A stretch of DNA of 33,379 nucleotides, taken from NCBI GenBank assembly GCA_903825645.1, contig CAIKBL010000050.1, forward strand, positions 1 through 33,379, read 5' to 3'. Made by a program: the position numbers and the translations under genes. Positions within the stretch are counted from its first letter, which is position 1. Each line of letters opens with the position of its first letter. The stretch is from an uncultured Pseudomonadota bacterium (GTDB lineage: Bacteria > Pseudomonadota > Gammaproteobacteria > Ga0077536). This document shows, one piece after another, positions 28,562 to 33,379 of the stretch. Below the pieces are notes generated by a model. It saw only the letters and a program-made list of their open reading frames with translations, did no database searches and was not told where the DNA came from.

Positions 28562-29725
28562 ATGAACATTGATACCTTGCGTTTTCCTCATTTCGAGTCC
28601 CCGCCCGAAGTCGACGCCTTGCGTCAGGAAGTCCGGGCTTTCTTGGCCGAAGAGCTGACGACGGTCAAACCGGTCATGCGGAGTAATACCTGGGACGGCG
28701 TTGACCCCGCCTTCAGCCGCAAGTTGGGGGCCCGTGGCTGGCTCGGCATGACGCTGCCGAAAACCTATGGTGGTCACGAGCGCAGTATGCTCGAGCGTTA
28801 TGTGGTGGTCGAAGAGACCCTCGCTGCCGGCGCGCCCGTCGGCTACCACTGGATCGCCGACCGACAGAGCGGCCCCATGGTCGTGCGCCTCGGCACAGAA
28901 GCCCAGAAGCACAAAATTGTGCCCGCGATTGCCCGCGGAGAAGCCTGCTTCGCCATCGGCATGAGCGAGCCGGATTCCGGCTCCGATCTCGCCTCCGTAA
29001 AAAGTCGCGCGGAAAAGGTGCCCGAAGGCTGGCGCCTTAACGGCACCAAGTTGTGGACCACCGGGGCGCATCGGGCCAACTACATGATCGCTCTGTTTCG
29101 GACAGATTCCTCCCCCGATGCCAAGCACCGCGGTCTCTCGCAATTTTTGATCGATATGAACGAAGTCTCTGGCATTACCCCGCGTCCCATCCGCGACCTC
29201 ACCGGTAGGCGGCATTTCAACGAGGTATCCTTCGTCGACGCGCTGCTGCCCGCGGACGCCCTCCTGGGCAAAGAAGGCGACGGCTGGAAGCAGGTCACCG
29301 CTGAACTCGCCTATGAGCGCAGTGGACCCGAGCGCTACCTGTCCTGTTTTGTGCTACTGACGGAGCTGGTCAAAATCCTTAAAGGCGGCAACGCGAATGC
29401 TGAGATTCTCGCCAAGTTAGGCAAGGAAATCGCGTGGGCAACCAGCCTGCGCAACATGTCCCTGTCGGTGGCGGGCATGTTGAGCGCCGGCCAGGATCCC
29501 AGTCTCCAGGCGTCCGTGGTGAAAGATCTGGGCTGTCATTTCGAGCAGCGACTGCCCGGCCTTGCCCAGGAGCTTGTCGAGCTCGAACCCACGCTCGCGG
29601 GCACCGGAGTCGATTACCAACAGGTCCTCGGCAATCTGATGCAACTCGCGCCTTCCTTTTCACTGCGCGGCGGCACACTCGAAATTCTGCGCGGCATTAT
29701 CGCGCGTGGACTGGGGGTACGATGA
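28562..29725 (+). CDS. Acyl-CoA dehydrogenase, large subunit of a pair
   Basis: 387 residues, typical ACAD length. Landmarks: EVRAFLAEELTTV, RGWLGMTLPKTYGGHERSML, GMSEPDSGSDLASVKSRAE (FAD/substrate loop), NGTKLWTTGAHRANYMIALFRT, TGRRHFNEVSFVDALLPADALLG, AYERSGPERYLSC and, near the C-terminus, SFSLRGGTLEILRGIIARGLG. The Glu that acts as base in a YEG motif of classical ACADs is not seen; the Arg/Gly-Gly-Thr form is shared with FadE-type heteromeric dehydrogenases. Its stop overlaps the next ACAD start by 4 nt (ATGA), suggesting an alpha2beta2 complex like FadE28-FadE29 of steroid side-chain degradation. The substrate is unknown. Confidence 0.93.
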   Translation: MNIDTLRFPHFESPPEVDALRQEVRAFLAEELTTVKPVMRSNTWDGVDPAFSRKLGARGWLGMTLPKTYGGHERSMLERYVVVEETLAAGAPVGYHWIADRQSGPMVVRLGTEAQKHKIVPAIARGEACFAIGMSEPDSGSDLASVKSRAEKVPEGWRLNGTKLWTTGAHRANYMIALFRTDSSPDAKHRGLSQFLIDMNEVSGITPRPIRDLTGRRHFNEVSFVDALLPADALLGKEGDGWKQVTAELAYERSGPERYLSCFVLLTELVKILKGGNANAEILAKLGKEIAWATSLRNMSLSVAGMLSAGQDPSLQASVVKDLGCHFEQRLPGLAQELVELEPTLAGTGVDYQQVLGNLMQLAPSFSLRGGTLEILRGIIARGLGVR

Positions 29726-30768
29726 ACGACACACAGAAAATGCTTGAAGACAGCGTCACACGGCTGTTTAGCGATTTGATCACGCGCGAAGCGCTGACCC
29801 GTATCGAGGAGACCACCTGGGATGTCCCATTGTGGCAGGCCATTACCGATCTGGGACTGCCGCAGGTCTTAATCAGTGAAGCCCGCGAGGGCATGGGGGG
29901 CAGTTGGGTCGATGCCTTCCTCGTCGCGCGAGCCTGCGGCCGTCATGCCGTCCCGGCCCCCGTGCCGGAACAGATGTTGGCAGGTTTCCTCTGTGATCAG
30001 GCGAGTCTGTTGCTACCGGCCGGCATCGCCGGCGTGCTGCCCGCGCCCGTGCCGGTGGCGGCGCTCAAGGGCGATAACGCCAGCTTCAGTGCGGCACGTG
30101 TGCCCTGGGGTCGACACGCAGACTTCTTTGTCGGGTTAACGGAGGCCGGCCATCTGGTGATGCTATCCAACACCGGGGTGACGGTGCGGGAAGAGGCGAA
30201 TCTGGCCCGTGAGCCACGCGATCACCTCACCTTCGAGGCTACCCCCCTGATTGGACATGCCGCCGGCGGCCTCCCCGCCGACAGCGTGCGCTGGCTTGGG
30301 GCCCTGCTCCGCAGCGCCCAGATTTCAGGTGCGGCCGCCGCCTGTCTCGAGCTGAGCGTCAAATACACTTCCGAGCGTGTACAGTTCGGTCGCGCGCTTT
30401 CGCAGTTCCAGGCAATTCAGCACCATCTTGCGGAAATCGCCGGTGAAATGGCGTCCGTCGATACCATGGCCATGGTCGCGTGTCGGGCGTTCGATGCGCG
30501 TGGCATCAACGGCACCGATCGCAACGCGCGTTTTGACATCGCCGTAGCGAAATGTCGCGCCAGCGAAGCCGTCGAGCCCATCACGCGGCTGAGTCACCAG
30601 GTGCATGGCGCGATTGGTTTTACCTACGAATATGATCTGCAGTTCCTGACCCGACGACTATGGTCCTGGCGCGCCGAGTTCGGTGCCCAGGGAGAATGGG
30701 GTAAATATCTGGGTGGTGTAGCCATGGATCAGGGCGGCGATCAGCTGTGGCCCTATATGACCGCCTAA
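29722..30768 (+). CDS. Acyl-CoA dehydrogenase, small subunit of a pair
   Basis: 348 residues from ATG 29722 at the 4-nt overlap; the open frame extends far upstream but there it is antiparallel to nothing and overlaps the previous gene, so that part is spurious. A shorter, divergent ACAD: ALTRIEETTWDVPLWQAITDLGLPQVL, SEAREGMGGSWVDAFLVARACGRHAVPAPVPEQM, RSAQISGAAAACLELSVKYTSERVQFGRALSQFQAIQ, HLAEIAGEMASVDTMAMVACRAF, RLSHQVHGAIGFTYEYDLQF. The FAD/substrate loop (TEP..GSD) and the C-terminal catalytic Glu are missing or altered, as in the partner subunit of heteromeric ACADs. It probably works only with the upstream subunit. Confidence 0.9.
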   Translation: MNDTQKMLEDSVTRLFSDLITREALTRIEETTWDVPLWQAITDLGLPQVLISEAREGMGGSWVDAFLVARACGRHAVPAPVPEQMLAGFLCDQASLLLPAGIAGVLPAPVPVAALKGDNASFSAARVPWGRHADFFVGLTEAGHLVMLSNTGVTVREEANLAREPRDHLTFEATPLIGHAAGGLPADSVRWLGALLRSAQISGAAAACLELSVKYTSERVQFGRALSQFQAIQHHLAEIAGEMASVDTMAMVACRAFDARGINGTDRNARFDIAVAKCRASEAVEPITRLSHQVHGAIGFTYEYDLQFLTRRLWSWRAEFGAQGEWGKYLGGVAMDQGGDQLWPYMTA

Positions 30769-30819
30769 CCGCGTCGGACCCGAAATATCAATTCAATGAG
30801 TGATGAGTGAGCACAAACC

Positions 30820-31623
30820 ATGAGTAATGATCTGCTGTTATTCGAGAAACACGGGCACGTCGCCAAGGTCACCATTAACCGCCCCGATAAGCGTAACCCG
30901 CTCGGACTGGCCGGCGATGGTGAGCAGTTCCAGGCGATGGCCAAACGGGTGAACGATGATTTCGATATTCGCTGCCTCATCATGACCGGGGCTGGCCCCG
31001 CTTTTTCCGCGGGTGGCGATCTGAAGGCCATGCGCGAGCGCTCTAACGAGTTCGGCGTGGACAATCTGCGCCTGCGCGATCACTACCGCAGCGGGATCCA
31101 CGGGATTATCAAAGCCATGTGGGGCATCGAGGTGCCCATTGTCGGCGCCATCAACGGTCCCGCGATTGGACTCGGCGGTGATGTTGCCTCCCTGTGCGAC
31201 ATTCGTCTGTCGGCTGCCAGCGCCAAGTTCGGCGCGACGTTTCTCAAGATAGGGCTGTTGCCCGGTGATGGCGGTGCCTGGTTGTTGCCCCGCATCGTGG
31301 GTTGGTCCCGCGCCGCACAGCTCTTCTTTACAGGCGATTTAGTGGATGCGAACACCGCTCGTGAATGGGGCTTGGTGTCGGAAGTGTATCCGGACGATCA
31401 GCTCATGGCAGAAGCCGAAAAGCTGGCGGCCAAAATTGTGCAGCAACCGCCCCAAGCCCTGCGCATGACTAAGCGCCTGATGCGCGACGGCGTCAACGCC
31501 AATTTCGACGCCATCATGGAAATGTCAGCGGCGATGCAAGTCCTGGTGCAGCGCACCGATGATCACATGGAAGCACTCGACGCTTTCTTCGAAAAACGTC
31601 CACCTGTGTTCACGGGCAAGTAA
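30820..31623 (+). CDS. Enoyl-CoA hydratase/isomerase family protein
   Basis: 267-residue crotonase-fold enzyme. Landmarks: VTINRPDKRNPLGLAGDGEQ, CLIMTGAGPAFSAGGDLKAM (oxyanion loop), AINGPAIGLGGDVASLCDIR, FGATFLKIGLLPGDGGAWLL, RLMRDGV and FEKRPPVFTGK. The two glutamates of classical hydratases are replaced (Asp at the first site, Phe near the second), while GDGG supplies an acidic residue as in some enoyl-CoA isomerases and related members. Its position after the ACAD pair suggests it acts on the product of their reaction. The stop is immediately followed by ATG of the next gene (TAAATG). Confidence 0.9.
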   Translation: MSNDLLLFEKHGHVAKVTINRPDKRNPLGLAGDGEQFQAMAKRVNDDFDIRCLIMTGAGPAFSAGGDLKAMRERSNEFGVDNLRLRDHYRSGIHGIIKAMWGIEVPIVGAINGPAIGLGGDVASLCDIRLSAASAKFGATFLKIGLLPGDGGAWLLPRIVGWSRAAQLFFTGDLVDANTAREWGLVSEVYPDDQLMAEAEKLAAKIVQQPPQALRMTKRLMRDGVNANFDAIMEMSAAMQVLVQRTDDHMEALDAFFEKRPPVFTGK

Positions 31624-32154
31624 ATGAGCGTGATACCCTCACTGCCGGCTGACATCGCCGAACCTGCTGAGCTCGTGGCCGCGATCCGCGCGCGGCGCGG
31701 CGGGGGCCTTTTCAACCTAGATCGCATGTTGCTGCATAGTCCCGCCTTCGCGAAAGGCTGGAACGTCTTTATGGGTGCGGTTCGAACCGAGCTTTCGGTG
31801 TCGCCCAAATTGGGCGAGCTCGCCATCTGTGTCGTGGCCGTGCTGAACGGCGCAGAATACGAATTCATCCACCATGCGCCAATTTTTAGAAACGCCGGTG
31901 GCACGGAAGCACAGATATCCGCGCTCCGCGATCCGGCGGCCGCGGCGGTGAGTCCGTTGTTCACGCCGCTGGAGCAGAATGCCATTCGCCTGACCATTGC
32001 CATGACCCGCGATCTCAAAGTCGATGATGCCCTCACGACCGAATTACGCGCGCACATGCCAACGGATCAGGCGCTCGTGGAATTGATCGGTACCATCGCG
32101 GCCTACAATATGGTGTCCCGTTTCCTGGTCGCGACGGGGATCACGCCAGAATAA
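31624..32154 (+). CDS. Carboxymuconolactone decarboxylase (CMD/AhpD-fold) family protein
   Basis: 176-residue all-helical protein. The core LFNLDRMLLHSPAFAKGWNVFMGAV, SPKLGELAICVVAVLNGAEYEFIHHAPIFRNAG and IRLTIAMTRDLKVDDA is characteristic of the CMD/AhpD fold. The redox CxxC of AhpD is absent: the corresponding stretch reads NGAEYEFIHH, so a peroxidase-type disulfide role is unlikely and a decarboxylase/lactonase-like or purely structural role remains open. The EF/YEFIHHAP motif is common in the subgroup that accompanies acyl-CoA operons. It directly abuts the crotonase gene. Reaction unknown. Confidence 0.87.
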   Translation: MSVIPSLPADIAEPAELVAAIRARRGGGLFNLDRMLLHSPAFAKGWNVFMGAVRTELSVSPKLGELAICVVAVLNGAEYEFIHHAPIFRNAGGTEAQISALRDPAAAAVSPLFTPLEQNAIRLTIAMTRDLKVDDALTTELRAHMPTDQALVELIGTIAAYNMVSRFLVATGITPE

Positions 32155-32182
32155 CCCTCCCCCCATCTGCAAAGGAGAAACC

Positions 32183-32458
32183 ATGGACGAATCTGCATTC
32201 AGAACGCGGCTGACGGCGCTCGGCGCTACGCCCTTACACCCCGTGGAATGGGTCCCAGGCCACGCCACGCAAGATCACACGCACCCTTTTGATGCCTACG
32301 GATTCGTCCTGCGGGGAGAATTCACCCTCACCACGAGTGTGGGTGAAACCTTCCTGCCGGCCGGCTCTCATTTCTATCTGAAAGCCGGCACCGTGCACCA
32401 CGAAACTGCGGGCCCCGAAGGCACGCAAGTCTTGGGTGCGCGCATCGAGCCGGTCTGA
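32183..32458 (+). CDS. Small cupin-domain protein
   Basis: 91 residues, a single cupin barrel. First motif: GHATQDHTHPFDAYGFVLRGEF with His-x-His metal ligands. Second motif: LPAGSHFYLKAGTVHHETAG with the third His. The Glu of the first motif is not conserved. AAAGGAG lies about 7 nt before ATG 32183. Last plus-strand gene of the operon; probably a metal-binding enzyme or sensor of unknown substrate. It lies convergent with the monooxygenase-like gene downstream, without a clear terminator. Confidence 0.85.
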   Translation: MDESAFRTRLTALGATPLHPVEWVPGHATQDHTHPFDAYGFVLRGEFTLTTSVGETFLPAGSHFYLKAGTVHHETAGPEGTQVLGARIEPV

Positions 32459-32475
32459 TCCGCGCCAGAAAACGC

Positions 32476-32784
32476 CTAACCGCGTAGCGGCAAGGGATCG
32501 CCCGCCAGGTATTTATTGCCGCTCACGATTTTGAACTTACCCTTGATCGCGGCTTGGAAAGCCGCCATGTGGGCGGTGGCGAAATGCGCATCCAGCGCGG
32601 CCTGATCCTGCCAGGCCTCGGTGATGTGGATCAGATCTGCACGGGTGACATCCTGCGCAAAGACATAGCTGACACATCCGGCTTCCGCATTGGAGGCCTC
32701 AATCATCTGTTGGAGCGCGGGCAACAAGCCGGTTAAATCCTGCGTCGCCACTTCTGCTTTGGCATGAACAATCAGCATGCTCAA
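32476..32784 (-). CDS. Antibiotic biosynthesis monooxygenase (ABM/YgiN-like) family protein
   Basis: 102-residue ferredoxin-like alpha/beta barrel protein, normally a dimer. Landmarks: LIVHAKAEVATQDLTGLLPALQQMIEAS, EAGCVSYVFAQDVTRADLIHITEAWQDQAALDAHFATAHMAAF. The pattern of Asn/His-Phe pairs resembles YgiN quinol monooxygenase and other small cofactor-free oxygenases. Ribosome binding site AAGGA lies about 9 nt before ATG 32784. Ends 18 nt after the cupin stop (convergent). Its substrate is not predictable. Confidence 0.88.
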   Translation of the reverse strand: MSMLIVHAKAEVATQDLTGLLPALQQMIEASNAEAGCVSYVFAQDVTRADLIHITEAWQDQAALDAHFATAHMAAFQAAIKGKFKIVSGNKYLAGDPLPLRG

Positions 32785-32823
32785 TTTCCTTTATGGGTGG
32801 TAAGTTTCGCCAATCTCGTGGTT

Positions 32824-32842
32824 GGGCAGGAAGCCCCTGCCC
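32824..32842. terminator. Hairpin downstream of the methyltransferase gene
   Basis: GGGCAGG (32824-32830) pairs perfectly with CCTGCCC (32836-32842) around a 5-base loop, between the methyltransferase stop (32870) and the ABM start. No T-run; a weak terminator or attenuator at best. Confidence 0.35.
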
Positions 32843-32869
32843 CGCTACCCCGGATGTCGCGCGATAGGC

Positions 32870-33379
32870 TCAGGTCGGACGTGCCGATACCAGCCAGGTC
32901 GCACTCAGCATGCGCACCGTTCCGGCCGAGACATAAGGCGTCAGCGCCACCGTAAGCGCCTCCAGCACTCGCGTCTTATCAGTCGTCGAGGCCTCATCAA
33001 AGGCCTGCGCTGCAGGTCCCATGTGCGTCATTTGTTCGATGGCATCCTCGAGACTCCCCAGATCGAGCAACGCCTCATGAGGCGTCAAGGTCACGCGTTG
33101 GAAGCCCGCACGCTCGAGCGTGCCGCAGACATGATCCGGATCTGCGAAGGCAAAGGGGCCCGGCGCGTTCGGCGCTAGCGGCGCGGGGCGCGGCAATATC
33201 TCGAACGCCGCCCGAACGGGGACCGCCATCCAGGGATTCAATTTGAGTGCCTGCCAGCAAATAAAGCTGAGCCGCCCCGTCGGCCGAAGCGCGCCGTGCA
33301 GATTGGCGAAGGCACCGAGCGGATCGGGGAAAAACATCACACCGAAACGGGAAGTCACGAGATCCAAGCTCGCGGGCTC
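32870..33379 (-). CDS. SAM-dependent methyltransferase, C-terminal part only
   Basis: 170 codons visible; the frame is open to the right edge, so the N-terminal SAM-binding motif is outside the window. What is seen starts with the end of motif IV and a following strand (DLVTSRFGVMFFPDPLGAFA), then LRPTGRLSFICWQALKLNPWMAVP, typical of the Methyltransf_11/25 class I fold. The C-terminal part, EQMTHMGPAAQAFDEAST and VSAGTVRMLSATWLVSAR, resembles small-molecule methyltransferases. Substrate unknown. Any listed start inside the window would be artificial. Confidence 0.82.
   Translation of the reverse strand, partial: EPASLDLVTSRFGVMFFPDPLGAFANLHGALRPTGRLSFICWQALKLNPWMAVPVRAAFEILPRPAPLAPNAPGPFAFADPDHVCGTLERAGFQRVTLTPHEALLDLGSLEDAIEQMTHMGPAAQAFDEASTTDKTRVLEALTVALTPYVSAGTVRMLSATWLVSARPT

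Noticed and set aside
29434-29721. Upstream extension of the second dehydrogenase frame
   Set aside because: It overlaps the preceding gene in another frame with low-complexity translation. ATG 29722 forms a classic ATGA overlap.

Overview
This window looks like a chromosomal segment of a high-GC Gram-negative bacterium, most likely an uncultivated Pseudomonadota (gammaproteobacterial flavour). That placement is inference from codon use, the fused CofG-CofH enzyme, the BrnT and SUMF1 types and the acyl-CoA gene clusters; there is no rRNA or other marker to fix the taxon. No tRNA, rRNA, CRISPR array, intact insertion sequence or phage gene was seen.

Layout. (1) 1-4782, minus strand: one uninterrupted reading frame of 1594 visible codons that runs off the left edge. 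It encodes a sensor histidine kinase with an N-terminal coiled coil, eight tandem GAF domains, a HisKA domain and the start of the ATPase domain. Most short plus-strand ORFs here are shadows of it. (2) 4783-6215: a gene-poor scar with the decayed 3' end of a protein kinase gene (frameshift plus nonsense codon). (3) 6216-15401, plus strand: a carbohydrate block with an ABC exporter-like protein whose ATPase motifs are destroyed, a discoidin/(alpha/alpha)6 glycoside hydrolase-like protein, a GH94/GH149-like glucoside phosphorylase and a secreted formylglycine-generating-enzyme-like protein. (4) 15451-17406: a divergent pair, a luciferase-like (probably F420-dependent) oxidoreductase and a crotonase-fold protein. 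(5) 17467-22358, minus strand: a compact coenzyme F420 operon in transcription order cofE-cofD-cofC-fbiC (fused CofG/CofH), with tight overlaps. (6) 22424-22714: a broken brnT toxin gene upstream of cofE. (7) 22767-32458, plus strand: a long acyl-CoA catabolism operon: a methylsuccinyl-CoA-dehydrogenase-like long ACAD, two tandem hydratase-2 (MaoC) enzymes, a class III CoA-transferase, an ACAD10-like phosphotransferase, a paired set of ACADs with a 4-nt overlap, a crotonase, an AhpD/CMD-fold protein and a small cupin. (8) 32476-33379, minus strand: a YgiN-like antibiotic biosynthesis monooxygenase and the 3' part of a SAM methyltransferase.

How it fits together. The F420 operon makes the deazaflavin cofactor, and the neighbouring luciferase-like enzyme is an obvious candidate user. 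The acyl-CoA operon has an acid-activating transferase, three dehydrogenases and several hydratases, but no thiolase or hydroxyacyl-CoA dehydrogenase in the window, so it is probably part of a larger degradative pathway for a branched or cyclic acid; the substrate cannot be read from the sequence. The carbohydrate block encodes two large proteins without signal peptides and so suggests cytoplasmic handling of a beta-glucan-type oligosaccharide. Its ATPase-dead transporter-like partner is the most unusual feature in the window, together with the eight-GAF kinase.
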